The notes below the pieces were generated by a model, which was not told where the DNA came from, made no database searches, and worked only from the letters and a program-made list of their open reading frames with translations. Position numbers and translations under genes: made by a program. A stretch of DNA of 64,000 nt from Lagopus muta (taxonomy: Eukaryota > Chordata > Aves > Galliformes > Phasianidae), in contig NC_064438.1 of the NCBI RefSeq assembly GCF_023343835.1, forward strand, positions 17,566,077 to 17,630,076, written 5' to 3'. Positions 10,625 to 25,600 of this stretch are shown here, in pieces. Within the stretch, counting starts at the first letter, position 1, and the number at the start of each line of letters is the position of its first letter.

Positions 10625-13600
10625 GTAAGTGTGCGGCGGGGAGAGGAGAGCGGGACGCGCTGCGCTGCGGGAGCGGTGTTACGGGTGGTGCTGCCCTGCG
10701 GGGTGCCGAGCGGTGTTACGGATCCCGGAGTAATCTCTGCAAAGTAGTAGGGAAATAAAACGGCGTTCTTTCCCCACCCCCCAGAAGCGTAGAGCAGCAT
10801 AAAGTCTTCTTTATCTACGTTAATGTAGTAATTAAAAGCTCATCTAGCCTCAGGAAGCCAGGCTAATTATGAAGAATTGCTGGAGTATGAAGTAGATGAG
10901 ACAAACCCTTGATTCAGTGGCTGCTGTCATTTCACACTGTGCCGCGGCAGGCTAGCAAAAAAGGTCTCACAAAATGAAGTGGGTCTGCTCAGCCAGTCGG
11001 TAGTGTCCTCACAGCACTGGCTTAATGGTGTGTCTCTGAATCATTAACTAACGTGTGCAGCAAAATAAATTATATATATTGGAAAGGGAAAATACATTCC
11101 TTGGCTGAGAAGTTGCAGAATGTTTTGAGCCAAAGAGCCAAGCGCTTAAATGGTAGGGGGTGGGAATTTCCTTGGCTTTGCTGTGGAAATAAATCCTAGC
11201 TCGGTGGCTGTGGGTGCACACATGCACTGACACACGCGTTTGTAGAAGATACCATGCATGCACATATACACCACGTGCAGAAAATCCTCATGTGCACGCA
11301 TTGGGGCACAAATTTCACAAGCACTATTTACTGAACGCATTTTTCTCCTGGTTTAGAGGCTATAAAGCTAGGGCTGAGATGCTAACCAGGAACATGCTGT
11401 AACCCCCTTGGTTATCCTGCAGAATTGTATATAAATGCAGTAAATTTAGTGTGGCACCATTTGTGAATTCCATACTTCACAATCAAAATTCCAAATCTTA
11501 CTGTTTGCAGCTAAAAATAGCGTGGGGAGCCCTTTTCTTTACTCCTTCTTTCTGGATTCCCACGAAAACCGTTATCCTGGAGTCTCCTTACTACATGGCC
11601 AAACATTCAACTGGAGCTCAGCCCAGTTCTGAAATGCTCCGTACGCCATGGGCTGGTGGAGCAACCAGGAGGAGAAGGGAACAGGTTCTGAGTCTGTGAT
11701 ACGGCGCAGCTGGGCTGTGCAGCTCAGCACTGGGGAACGAGGTTGCTGAATTCTGCCTGCCCCATGTTCAGAGTTGAACGGAGGAGGTGGAAGTCCTCTG
11801 TGCTGTGTGTTGTGGAATGGAGGCTGAGGTGTTATCAGGGATGGCTGTAGGAGGGCAAGGGGCAAAACTGGCACTGCGAAGCTCTGGCTTTGTGCAAGTG
11901 GCCATTTATCCTGAGGTAATGGCAGCGGTAGGGCGAGTCCTGGGAAGTTCAAGTGGCACTTTATCTGTGAGAAACTCAGCATAATGATTTGCGGTGGCAT
12001 TCTCTATTTAATTTCTTAATCACCCATCAGCAGCACAAATACTGTGCACCAGCTTTGTTAGCGAGTTCAAGGAGCAGCTTTGCTCCTGGAAGCACACGCA
12101 TATTCCTGTTGGTATCGTATCCCAAAGAGTGTGTTTGTGAAGCTATTTATGGGATGAAGCTCCTGATGGATCCATGCGCTGCAGTGCAATGCTAGCCCTG
12201 GTCAGTCCTCGATCATGTTCTGCACTTGTTGCTGGAGGAGGATCAGGTGGAGATTTGTATTGCACCAGGTCTTTATCCCTACAAAGCCTTGCTGCAGGCA
12301 GCCGGGGTGGGACAGAGTTAGGAAAAGCTGGTATCAGAGGGAGGGTGGCAGGAGGAAAAAAAAAAAAAAAAAAAAAAAAAAAGCGCAAAGGAGAGGTGTA
12401 TTGCCATACAGCTGGAGTTACCTAAAGACTATTTCATGTTTTTCTAGGAATGAGCTGGATGGTGACCTTGGTATGTTGTCTTTGGTTCTGTAGGTAGCAC
12501 AAGAGGCTGGGGGTCCTTGGCCCCTGCCCTGCCCACAGCCCCAGGCACAGAAGGTGATGGCTCCTGACTTGCTGCCTGCTCCTTCCTTGCACTCTGGGCA
12601 ACCAGGATGCGTGAAGAAAGGGCTGGGGCAGAAGTGGCTGAAAAGGCAGTGTTGTGTTGGTTGGGGAAAGACCTGGAGTAGATCATCTTGCCAGTGTAAG
12701 GCATGGGGGCGCTGGGGCAAGTGCTTGGGGTGCAGCTTGGCACAGTCGTGCCATCATCCCCTGCATATCAACAGTTAAAAAGCCCCTGAAAGATCAGCTG
12801 GATCCCTTTGAAAACGATGGGAGTTCTTATGTGATGAGGCTGTTGTATGCGAAAGCGAGGTGTTTCCCCCTCTTTTCTCAGGATTACTTCACTCATGCCT
12901 GAGCAGGGTCCCCCAGCACGGCTCCATCGACTCCTCTGCAGCACCCATCTCCCTGTGGTAGTGCTGCAACAATTCTATTAACAGCAAAAATGATGAAGCA
13001 TATTAAGCTAATAATTAATCAGAGATGACAGGGGACTAATAACCATATTGATTTAATTAGGACTTCTTTTCCAGCTCTGTAACTTGCGCTCACGTACATC
13101 ATTAATGTAATATTTTAATTTGTACTAATAACTTATTAATTTCTGCGGCTGGGCCACAGAGATGTAGAGGGGATGGGGAATGAGGAGGCAGAGTGAGCAG
13201 GCAGGAGAGCGGCCCTGGGAAGGGGTGGTATTGGCATCCACAAGGCAAAAACGGCCCTTTTGACGTTAATTACACCCTTTGGCTTCTGGTGATTTTGAGA
13301 AAAGGAAATGCTTAGGGACATGCTGTGGCTGGAAAATACAGCTGGTTTTAAATTAGGATCAGTTTGTGGGCAGGGAAGAGCAGAGGGGACTGTGGCGGAC
13401 AGGATAGGCTTCAGAGCATTACTGTGCAAAAGGTTGAGGAGCACGGAGCTCGCTTATTTTCCCCCTGCTTCATTCCACACAGTTGTTCAGTCACTGTATG
13501 GGTCAGCCCTCAGCTTGGTATGTTCCACAGGCAGCTGTACCAATGACCAGTTTGAGGAATGCCCAGTGGGAACCCATGGCACCACCACATTCTGCGATGC

Positions 13601-16600
13601 TAAGCCACCCCATGCCGGCTGCTGGGCTGGTGTCACATCACAGGGTGATGTCAGCAGCAACGTGCAGCTTATTTCCAGCGCTTTGAAGAGCGACGAGGCG
13701 GTGATGCCTCGGTTGTCACACAAGGTAATTTATGGCACGCGCAGGCCTTTCAGAAGCCGCCCGTCCCGCTCCCAGGCGCAGGAAGCAGAGCAGCCTCAGC
13801 TGCATTAGTCACAGCCTCTGCCCCAGGCCTGCCCCTGTGCACCCACGGGAAGAAGAGATGTGTTTATTTGGCTTAGCCTTCAGTTTCCTACCCTCACCCC
13901 AATGCCTCTGAGAGTGCTGCTCCAGCCCAGCAGGGGAGGCTGGCCCTTCCGTGTGCTTCCTCGCCTTCTTTCAGCCACTGTCCTGGGACAGCTGGGCTGT
14001 ATCCCCACTCTTCACACACTCCATGTCACACTCTGCCATACTGGCTTGTCCCCAGGGCTCTCAGCCTCACTGCCGCCCCAGGTTCTGCTGCTTTCCCTTT
14101 TCTTCCAGTTCCCATCTCTGAGCCTTTCCCTGGCAGTCTGTGCTTCCAGCTGCTATGGAAGCTATTTCCAGATCTGACCTGATGGAAGGATGGAGATCCC
14201 GTGCCATCTCCTTGCAGTATCTTTGCCCATTGCCATATCTGCATACCTGATTTGTTCTTGGCAGCTCTGAGTCAATGCGAGAGCTTGCTTGTGCGTTCTT
14301 ACTCCTCTGAGTGGAATATTAATAATATACATAATCATCAAAATTGTCCTCTCTGACTGCACTCCAAAAAATGCAATTTCTTTCTTTTGTAAACTGACAC
14401 GAGTCTATGACTTGTTATGCACAACTGTAAGTGCTCTGAGGGAGTTTTAAAATCTGAAACCTGTTGTGGAAAGGTTAAGTAGTGTGCAGGTGTTAACTGT
14501 TTCTTTTAATTTTTATAAATTACTTTTTTTTATATCCTGGCTTCAGTGGTTGCAAGTTCTGTGCTGCTGGTCCTGATGCCTTACCTCTCCCACTGTTTGT
14601 ATCCTATGCAGAGGGAGCATACACTGTGAGGAGGAAACACTTTGTTTTCTAAACACATTGCAAATATTTGTTGCCTCATGTACTTACTTATTGATATCAG
14701 CTCATGCACCACTTGCAGAACAAACTTGGAATATGTGATAGGCATCTGTGTGTGATAAGGAAGGTTCTCCAAGGAAAGCTGCCCACAGAGAGAAAAACAC
14801 ATTTTACAGCACTCAGTAAAAAAGGGAAAAGGCTGGCAACTGAAAGTGCAGACTGAGGGTGCACTTTGAAAAAGTATATACAGAAATTGAGCAGTTACTG
14901 GCTTCAGCAGTATCGTGAAGGCACAGGTAATGAATGCTGAGTCTTCTGGAGTCACCTTAAAGCTTTTTTAGCATGATACAGTGGCAGTCCTATAATTCTT
15001 CTTGAGAAGAATAAGACCTCTGATGTGGAGGTTTTGGGGTGAAGCTTCTTTCTACATGTTGGGTTTTTGCTCCTTTGGTATAAGAAGAGTGGCAGAAGTG
15101 GATCTTGTGCTGTTATTTATGTCCACTCATTTGTACTATAGCATCTTGGCTGGCAATGTACTGCAGGATATGTCAATGAGTGTGCTTTGCAATTCTTCCC
15201 GGATTTTGGCAGGCATAGATTCAAAATATGGCATGACTTTATGCTTCTGGTATGATTGCCCAGAAAAAAAATCTACTGCAGACTGCAAAAGATGGAAGCT
15301 TTTATGCAAATGTCATTAAATTCATCACCATGTGTTGTGGCACTATTGTCTTGAAAAGGCTTTCTACTGATGTATGCATGCTATTTTGGCAATAGGATGG
15401 GAAGAAGGGTTGTGTGGGTGGACTGCATTTGCTGCTTGTTTTTGGGGAATTGAGCATCCAGCTCCACAATACATCACGCGTTTGGTTTTGCTTGATGTTG
15501 ACATGGCCTGCGTCTGGAGGAGCTGACCTAGGCATGAAGGTCTTCTCCCCTGTATTTAGTTTTGGATGCTGTTAGTAGATGGCATGGGTGTAGCAGATTG
15601 GGATGTACTGGTAGTAACACGGTGTATCCAAAAGGAGGAATTGACTGTGGAGCCACTGGAAGGATGGGGAGCCTCAGCCATGCCCACACAGCTGTAGCTT
15701 GCTGGTGGAAAGGCTGTTCCCCACGTCTGCTGGAACTGCCCCGTTATTGTCAGTGTCCTATGCTCCCTGGCACCAGGTCTGCCTGGCCCAAAAAAGGAAA
15801 ATGGCTCTGTGTGTAGTCTGAATGCTGGTATGTGGTCAGCTAACCTCAGCCAGATGCTTGTATCTTGCTGCATACTTTTGAATGTTCTTTTTTGATGAAT
15901 GGCAAGAACAGGATTCTAAAAATAAATTAATAGTTTTCCCTTTTTACTTCCTGTGACTTAATATACTTTATTTATCTATATAGCTACTAGTCATCGTCAT
16001 TCTTCAGCTCACAGGAGTATAAACAGAGCTGAGCCCCAGACACTGAGTGAGGACTTGGAGCCAGGCTTTATCCTGGTTTCCAGCTGAGTGTGGGAGCTGC
16101 GAAGCAAGGATGGGGATAAGGACAGGCAGGGATGGCTCTGGGCTGTGCTGCAGAGGCCTTGTGTGTGAAGAGGCAGTGAAAAAGTGATCACCTTAGTTTA
16201 TCCTTAAAATGATAAAACCCAAGTGAGGTTCCAGTTAATTATTTCTCCAGCATTATCCCTACTATTGATCAAGCCGATGTCCAAACCAATGGTTGCTTTC
16301 ATTTAATCAGCTCAAGCAATGTACTTTAATAAATTTAGTCTTTCAGGAGATGTATTCAATTCATCATATTGTTGATTCCATGTCCCAGACAAATCATAAA
16401 CTTGAATCAAACAGATCTGAAAATAAATTAGTGTTATTGGTTTTTTTTGGGAAATGATCTCCCTTCTGTGATGATTGATTGCCTACTAGAATTAAAGGCT
16501 GCTCTGTACTGTGGATCATAATGTGGTAATATTTTATTTGTGAGAAATGTCTAGTATCTGATCTAAAACATGCTAAGCATTATTTCTCACCCCAGGACAT

Positions 16601-19600
16601 AAGATTCTATGATATGGAGTAGCTTGGGAGGGCCTCTCTGTTGTGAAGAAGGGTATCTGCACGTTTTGGGGTATATAAAGCATATTATAACGTAAATTAA
16701 ATAAGAAAAGCACCTTATAAGGTATACTGAACAGTTTGAATCTGCGCTGTTTGAATCTTAGTGTATCCACATATCATGGTGTGGATAATAGGGCTGGTTT
16801 GGTGTCCTATGCAGGAAGAGGGCTTTCTCCCAAGCAGAGTAATGCAGGGTGAATGTCCAAATATTCCATATTTTCCGTCTTTAATCAGAATAACTGATTG
16901 TATAGAAGACACAAGTTGAGAAACCCTTCATTTTCATTTCCGAAGATGAAATACATTCAATTCAGCTCTATTGAAAGTCTGGGCAGTCTATTTGGGGTGT
17001 AACACTTGATGCTGTATGTAGTAGGAGATGGCATTACATTCCCGTGCTCCTCTCGCTATCCCTGTATCTTTTCTAACCTTGCCAATACATACACTTGCCT
17101 CATTTCCATGTGTACCACATCTGTATTGTTTCTTACGGAAATTTTACTTCCTTCCCCTCTTTCTCCCTTCATTATGAACTCTACCTGTCTACCTTCATCC
17201 ACAGCTGTTCTTGGAGCTGCTGTTTGGTGAATGTGAATGCTTTTTTGGGATCTGTTCAGTTGGATATTGCCAAAGCTTTGCATTCTTCACTCTTTACTAT
17301 CCTGTTAATTAAAACAGCTCAAAGCTTCCAAAGCCAACAACCTTTGCTCTGGATGCATGTTTACAGTTACTTTGAGTTAAATGAAAGCCTTTCGTAAGAG
17401 GATTTGGGGAACTTGATCAAGTGGAAGGTGTCCCTGTCCACTGGGGTCATAACTAGATGGTCTTTAAGATCCCGTCCAACCCAATTCATTCAGTGATTCT
17501 CTGAGTATTGAGTCCCGAATATCTTGTTGCAATGTCATAGTTTTCCAGGGATGCGGGCATCAGAGTTGTGTTTGTCAGTTCCTTAAGTCTGTGTGTGAAC
17601 AGCTTGCTAGGGTTTAGTGTTGACACTGATGGGGACATAGATCTGAAGTGCTATTTCCTCTTCACAATTGCTGTCAATAACCCCTTTGGCAGATAGCTGA
17701 GACTGGCTGGAAGAGAAGAGAGAACATCTTTAGGTACATCAGGAGGACATACCTCAGCTATCAAGGACAACTATTTCTATGCTACAGACTGGTATTTCAA
17801 ATTCAGTCACTTTGTAGAATTATTTCACCCTGTGTGCCTTGAGGCACCAGAGGACGTTTGGGCTCTCATAATAGGAACAGATCCTGTAACAATTGTACGG
17901 GAGGATGTGCAGCGTGTCCTCCTTTAGCTCATGTGGTGGGAAGCCAGGCTGAGAGGCAAAGGCTGAGTGCAGACACCCTGTCCTAACCCTTTTGTACATG
18001 CAAGTGCAAAATATTTCTTTAGCCACAGATCTTAAAAGACTTCATAGCCTTCAGGGAACCTTTCAGAGAGCCCACTGCCTCCTTTCTCATCGTTTCCATT
18101 TCCTGCAGCAGAACTTATTTTATATACCAGGAACTACTGTGTTGAATTTAGGCGTTTGGCAGGTAACAAAAGCAAGAATTGTCATTTCAGTTCACTTGAT
18201 GAACTCATAACGCCTGCCCAGGGCGTAGCCACATGTATTATGTGGGTTTTGGGAGTGGAAGAAACAGTGGTGTGGGTCTGCCCCCCACTTAAATGGGGTC
18301 AGGCTGTCCAGAGCAGAGTTTTATCAGGCCATGCTGGATTTCTCTGCTGCTTACTTTGCAGGGAACAGCTGCATGTCATTTTAAATGAAATAATTTATAT
18401 TTTAAATATGCAGTCCAGAGCTTTCCTTGAGGAATGAATGGCTAAGAGTAACAACTGATCATCTACAGCAAGATAGCTGTACATCAATACCACTCTAATA
18501 GCCTGTCTTCTGTGTGTTGCAATTGGAGTATTATCAATTAATTTGCCACATTTAAGTTCATCTGGCAAGATAAGTAAGTAGATGGATAATAATAATTAAA
18601 CCTCTCCTGCCCACCCCCCAAAAAAACCCAACACATACCAGTTACCAATGGAAGAGCAGAAATAGATTTGAGTTTAGATTTTAAGCATCCTAGTATCATA
18701 TCAGAGGCACAGACATCAAATCTGTCTTTTAAGGCTAATAGTTTCTAAGTGGCGGATGAATTACTTTATTTTTTTAAGCTTTGTCCTTGTAGCATTGTGC
18801 TAGCAAATTTCCAGTTAAAACAGCTAGACTCTTGTTTCCAAAACAACATCTTTGTTGTCTTTATAATATAAATTAATGAAAGCTTTCCCTTCTTCTCTTC
18901 AGTATATTTTCTCAGAATAGTTTATAGGGGCTGCATCCTGCAATTTGCTGTGCCCTCTGGCCCTTGTCCAGTAAAGCACTTAAGCAGGCAGATAGCCCTG
19001 ATTTTGGCGAAAGTGGGCAACTGTTTGTCTTGCTAGCATCCGTGCCTCTGGGTTTTTGAGGGAAACCTGTAGTATGTTTGCCATTCTGTGCGAGCAGTGT
19101 TTTGATGTGAAATCCTGCTCCTTCACTTAGGCATCTCTCTGAGGAGCTTGGAGAATTATTTCATGGAAGAAGAAGGTGGAGGATGTTCTTTAGAGATGGA
19201 GGGTGGCAATGCGCAGGGTCCCGTGCCTCATGGGTGGCTTCTGATGAGCTCTGCTCTAGCACACTGTGAGCTTTACCATTTGTCTTCATTTTGGCAAGGA
19301 TGCACACATCTAATGGTATCTGAGGAGCTCAGCTTCTCGCTAGTTACAGCACTAAATCTCTCAAGTAAAATCCAGTTGAAGCAGTTCCTGGGAGCCTGCA
19401 ATTGATTCCAGTCCAGCAATTACTTTGTATTGACTGGCGTGTGCATGTGGTCTGTCAGCTGCAGGAGTTTCCTATGGAGACTCACTTGCAGGAAGCTTTT
19501 ATGTTTTTGCAAGTGGAAAATAAATTCAGGAACCTTAGTGAATGTATTTCAATCTCTGTGTGAGCAACTAATTATTTTAAATTTTATTTTATTTTATTTT

Positions 19601-22600
19601 TTGTTAAGACATTTAAATATCAGGCACTGTGTGAAGGGTGCGTGAAGGCTGTCATTTAATCATGGAAGTAGGAAAATATTGATTTCTCATAACCAGATTA
19701 TTGCAGGGGAGGGTCCTTCCTCTTGAGTTTGGTGTCGTCAATATAAAATGGGCAGCCAACTTCAGCTTGTGCCAAGTTTGATATCATGGCTCCCTGTACC
19801 GCATCCTTTTCCCAGACGCTTTCTTTCTTACTATTTTATTTTTAAGATTCCAAAAGGGGAGAAAACAGGCCATCACAGAAACAGAGACTGAACTTGGGCA
19901 CGGAGGGAAAGTGTCTCAGACATCCACAGGCAGGAAATTTGAGCTCCTCTGGAACCTGAGTGAGTTCTGGAGCGGCCTCGCTATTTTTATATATTTATTT
20001 CCCTGTTTGGCTATTCTGCCTGCTTTTCCCACGTTATCATCAAAGTGGCCCCAGAAGGGATAGTTGTGAAACAGAAACTATCTGTGAGTAGAGAAGCAAA
20101 AACAGAGGTTTTGTTAAGTTACCAATGCCTTGGTTTTTAGCAAAAACAAATAGCTTTGATTGCCTTAAGTATTTGCAAATGCTTTTGCTCTCTTTGGAAA
20201 GTGTTTTAAATGGGGGAAGAGGGTGAAGGCAATGGGAGATGTGCAGGGGCTGCTCCATCTCGTTAAAACTCTGAACAGTGAGCCAGTGCACCAGTGGTGG
20301 TTTCTCCCTCTTCCTAGTCCCTGCCCTAGCCTGAAGCAGATAGGTCCAGAGCAGTGGAGCTAAAAGAAAAAATAGTTTCTTCCCCTGGTTCACATGAACT
20401 GTTTTGAACTGGAACAGATGTGGATGTACAGAACTATCTGCTTACTGCAACTGTTCCATTTATAACCACAGATTTTCTATTCAGGTCTCTTTATCACTTT
20501 AACTTATTTTGTGTTTCCACATCCTTTTCCACAATAAAATATTTGTAACTAAGTGGGGTTTCAGCTTGCATCCAAAGCCTTTGCAAGCACTCCTCCTTGT
20601 GTGAACTTTCAATCCCAGGGTTATTTTTCGGAGACTTTTTGCTTATGGTGATGGCTCTGGAGATGAAGTTGAGTTTGGGATCATGCTGTTTGTAGGATGG
20701 TGCTCAGAATATTGGCTTGTTACCAAATTAGGTTAGAATTCAGAGTGGAGTGTGGTGTAGTGGTGATTTAAATCTCACAAAAGATGTTTGTAATATCTAA
20801 CTTCCATGTGCCATTACCATTATGTGTTTGCTATATGGAGCTTTTTCCAAATTGGAAGTATAAATAAATGTGTACAACTCAAACCAAAATGGTTTAAATG
20901 TGTACAGATAAGAGATTGAAGTTCAATATCTTAAGTTCAGGCAATAATGTTGGTTTTCTTTTGTATTTCTCCTGAGTTCCTGCTTTGAAGCAAGGTCGCT
21001 CTGTGTTTGATCTGAGTTTAGATCAAGTGTTCAGTATTTGATTCCCCTTATGTTCTCTTACGTAAGGTGAGTCCTGGAGTTCCCATTGACTGAGACCCAG
21101 GAACATGTCCTGAGGTGGAGGAAAATGGCTCATAGCCATGGATGGCATCAGCAGTAATACTTTGGTTTATATAGTAATACTTTGGTTAAAGCCAGTGGTT
21201 ATACCTTTCCAGTTCTGTGCTCAGCAAAGCAGACCACGTGGCCTTTATTACAAAATTAGGGATTCTCTTTTTTTTTTTTTTTTCCTAGAGTTACTTCAGT
21301 TTCTCTGTTCTCTAATTTTCTATGGAAACAATCAGTTGTTTATGTATTGGAGGCTGTAGGTGTCAAGTTCTTTGTTTTTGTTCGCCAGTTTTGGTTTTGA
21401 TGCAGAACACAAAAATTTCATTGAAGTCACAGAGGCAGATAGGATTTTAATGTAACCATATCAAAAGCTGAAATCCTCTGTGACTGGGGGCTCCTTGGGG
21501 CTCAGCCATGAGCCATCTTCTTTCTGTGCTACCTTGGGAGGATGCTGGGGATCTTCCTTTGCAATTTGAAGGCTGGCTGTGCAGCTGGATGGTGCGGTAT
21601 GGTGAAAAAGCATTCTGCTGATATTTGGGTGCTCTGTAGAGCAGTTGAAAATGGCAGTGACCTGCAGGTACTTCGTGCTATGGGCTGGTCACAGAGATGG
21701 GTAAGAAGTGTGTGGCTGTTATCTGGCACCACAGAAGTTGCATTACGTTAAACATAAATGAAAGTGGGTGTTGCCAATATGAAGAAGGCACAGTTCATGT
21801 TGTTTCCCAACAACAAATAGATGAAGAAACAAAAGAAAAAAATTGTGTTTTATTGTCTAAATGAAGGTTAAGGTTAAATTGATAATAAATTGATAAGATC
21901 AATTCACCATCGACCAGGTGGCCTTGGGCACTGTGGGAACTGTCTCCTGTCATTAGTGCTGTGGAAGGGTGTCCTGTGACCCTCTGATGCAGCACAGGGA
22001 TGCAGGGTCTGGTGATGGGATGGCTTCTTGTGAAGAAATGAAGATCGGATCATGGTGACTTTGCACGTTCCTCTTTTGTTAGCATGGGTGAAATCCAGGC
22101 AGTTTGGTTTGTTCCCAATCTGTCCAATCTGCAGTTCCCTTTATTAGCTTGTTTTAATTTTCATTTAAAGTTTATTCTAACAGGAACTACAACTCTTCAA
22201 CTATTTTTTTCATCTCTGAATGTTTCTGGTTGTACAGTACATACCACCACATAGCAAACCCTTTCCACACTGCCCTCATGGTAGAACTCTCCTCCTGAGT
22301 GTGCTGAGTGTCCTTGCTCCGCCCTTCTGCAGCTTCAACAAGAACTAAAACTTCATGGGAATGCACCCAGTCCACAACCACATCAAAGCTGTGGCTGAAC
22401 TTCGGTTTTCAAACAACCCCCAGAGTTGGCTGGGTCTGAATTTTCAGTTTTGATTTGGAATGTTAGACAGAGACCCTGCTTGCAACATTCAGCGAGGGAT
22501 GGAGAGCAGACACCAAGCTCGCAGCAGATAACTGCTGTCTGGACTGAGGCAACATCTTGTTCATCTGTTCCTGTAACTTGTCTACGAGAGTTGTTTTTTC

Positions 22601-25600
22601 TCCTTATTCCCCAAAGCACCGTGCAATTTGTCTGGTTTTAATGCTGACCACTAGTAATTTTTTAACGTGAAGAATGTGCAACAAAGGAAGACCTGTTTGC
22701 TAGATTTGATAGATCGTTTCCATTTTTTGTTTGCATCTGCTAGCTTTATTGACTCTATTTTTAAGGAAAAATAATTATGTGGAGTCTGGTTTTAGTCGAG
22801 AACTTTTCTGTTTTATGAGGAACAAAGACCTGTAGAATCAGAAGAGTAAAATTAGGTGGGAAAAAAGTATTCTCTTCCTTTCAGCAAATAAATCAAGTGC
22901 TTCCACCATACAAGAATGCACTGCAATGGAAGATGCGTGGGCACTAAGGATAAGCAGACACATCAACAGAGGGAAGTCTCTGACAAGCTTTAGGTATGTC
23001 GCTTGGACATGGAATGTATCTTAGGAGACAGTCTGTCACTTTTATTCACTAATAACTTTTGACAAGAGACAGATAATACTGCAGAGTTTATTTTAAGGTA
23101 GATTGTTTAATTTTGTGTCTGTTCTTTCTTTTTTTTTCTTTTTTTTCTTTTTTTCCCCTCTCTGGATACTTACCCTTTTTCATTGAAGAAACAACGCACA
23201 TGCACGCACGCGCGCACACACATACACACACGGCAGCAGCACAAGCACCCCTGCTCTGCCAAGTGTCCCCTGAAAAAAGATGATATTCCTGAGTTGCCCC
23301 CGAGGTCTGCTTACAGGAATCCAGATTTTTCTCTTTTTTTTTTTTTTTCTTTCCTTTTCCTTCTTTGGTCAGATAACACTTGAGTATGGGGAAGTAAGGG
23401 CCAGCTGCAGCACCGCTGTTCCTGCCAGCCTCAGGCTTGGGGCTGGACCAGGCTCCCAAATCGTGTGGCTGTGCTACGATGGACCAGATGCCTAAAATTT
23501 TGATTATCTGAAGCGTGCTTTTGAAGAGGAGATTTAACCATTTAAACTGAGCAGTAGTGCAGCTGATGCCTTGCTGCCTGCTTGTGCTCATCACTTGAGA
23601 GGCTCAGGGTGCTCTTGGCTCTGTTACTTTCCATGCTTGGAGGGTAGGGAGTGAGGGTGATCAGAGGTAGGGAGGTGATTGGAGTTAGGGAGAGCAGCTG
23701 TGCTGCAGCAGCCTGCTTCCCACTCAGAACAAAAGCTTGGGAGCAGAAGGAACCAGAGTCCTCCAGAGACAAACACAGGAACGCAAGAGCTATCCAGAGA
23801 GGCTGCACCTGGGAAGATGCTCTCTTCAAGGTTCCCATCTTAAGCAGACAGATGTGTTGTACATCCATGATGTGGCAAATAGATGCTCATTGCAATAATT
23901 ACTGAATTTGAAGAGCGTAGATATCCACCATGGGAAACTAGAGTGTTCCTTCAGGCTGCATCTCCTGAAATGAGTTCAGGCCATAAGCGATGTAAATGTA
24001 GTGTTACTGAACCAACAGGTCAATAACATATCTTGGTTTCCACTGAATGTGATTTGAGCTGCGAGGCCTCAGCTCTTCAGGGCAGTGGGGTTGTCCCCTC
24101 TAGGACCCTCTTGTTGCTCTTTACTCTGCACTCACCATTCTAGTTGGAACTAAATGACCTTTTGGGTCCCTTCCAACCCAAAAGCTATTCTCTGATCCTC
24201 TTGCTGAAACACTCAATCGACCGCTTACAGGTCTGGGACGTGCAGCTTTTGCCTGTCCTTGGGATTGATGACGCTGTTACTTTCAACACTAACTTATGTA
24301 ATATTCTTACAGTTTTAAACAACTGCCCTATCATTTCTTGCCAGCTGCTTGTGAAAGTTAACAGATGAGTGTGTAACTGGCAATTGCATATAGTTCATTT
24401 ATTAATCGAGAGAGTTTAAGTGACCCAGGAAAGACCACTGCAGAGCAGTCTTCTAGCTTGGGTAGGAGCTCTCCCTTGGAGCTTGTGAGTGTTCTATAAC
24501 CTCACAAAAATGGGAGACAGATGTCTAACACTGCTTATGTTTCACTTCTACTCTTCCATCCTGTTTCCCAGCTCTCTGTGGTGTCTTCCATAGCCTAGTT
24601 ATCTCATCCAGGAGGAGGACCATGTGCTACGTGAAACCCCACTGGTGCACTGAGCCTTTCCAAAAGTGGTGAAGACAAGGTTGTCATTTAAACTTGCTGT
24701 ACAGTGCTTTACAAGGGAGAAACTTATAGACTGTTCACTCCTATTTTACTGCTGGGAAAAAGTCAAGTAAAGAGCAAGTGAAACTGATAGTCACTAAAGC
24801 ATGTGCTACAGTTTGGAAATGTCTGCAAGAGGCAGCCACTGAGAACAGGCTAAAGAGAGCAACTAAAAGAAAAATCATAATGAAAGTGGAATGTAATTAA
24901 AGCTGTAGTTACAACTCTGATATTTTTATTTTTGTTTTTAAAATTTCTGTGTGGGCAGGGCTTGCTGCCTAGGAGCCTGCAGCGGGGGATGCAGGAACTC
25001 TGTTAGGGTTCTGTTAGTTGTCTTGCTCAATTTTCGTACACAAGTAAAAGATGTGGGCCAGAAGAGTTATAAACTGCAGGATTTGTAAGTCCTCCTATTG
25101 GTGTTTTCCACTCACTGGAGCTGAGCGAAAACATGCAGGTAATTGGAGGAAACACCAGCTGTCCCTTCACTGGAAAATGTCTGCCCTGAAGGGAGAAATC
25201 CCTTGTCTGCTCCCTGCATCATACAACGTGTGAACTTGTTCTGTCATCTGGCATGTGAATGCAGATGTTTTGAAAAGGGCTTTTCAGAAGTATTTCCACC
25301 TCTGTTTTCCTTGGTACCAGCTGGTGTTACATCCTGAAAAGAAAAACAAGAGTTGATTCCTTCACCTCTTAAGGCAAGGGCGTGTTGAGCCAACATTTGC
25401 AGTGATACGTGTTCAGATTTCATGTGCCGCTTCGTCAGGGTGCTTCAGAGATGCTGTGCTTGCAGAAGGGTCCGAGGGCCTTCCTGGGTTTTGACCATAG
25501 GCCCAAGCAGTGAGGAGGTGCCTCTGTGCCAGGGAAGGGGTGGGCTGAGAGTTGTGCTGCAGGTGATGGCCACCATCATCCTGTCTGGGCCCTGATGCTG

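Larger units (their letters stand above)
9890..10760. promoter_or_regulatory. ANO1: CpG-island promoter of ANO1
   Basis: A sharp shift from AT-rich flanks to very GC- and CpG-rich sequence, with no CpG depletion, centred on the first coding exon. It contains GC-box-like strings (GGGGCGGGG near 10218-10240) and a long purine G-tract block. It is the only clear CpG island in the window and directly precedes the exon whose phase matches ANO1 exon 2. Confidence 0.88.

Noticed and set aside
10399..10758. 119-codon + strand frame starting at a GTG
   Set aside because: It begins without ATG, runs through the poly-Lys leader tract and past the exon 1 donor. Only the 10567-10624 part is coding.
9886..10800. 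304-codon minus-strand open frame across the promoter
   Set aside because: It arises because GC-rich CpG-island sequence has few stops. It runs through homopolymer tracts (poly-Phe from the A-rich leader) and shows no domain.
13308..13808. 166-codon + strand frame in intron 1
   Set aside because: No family resemblance or splice structure. The sequence is simply stop-poor.
23088..23594. 168-codon minus-strand frame
   Set aside because: Largely poly-Lys and Cys/Val repeats made by T-rich and CA-repeat DNA.
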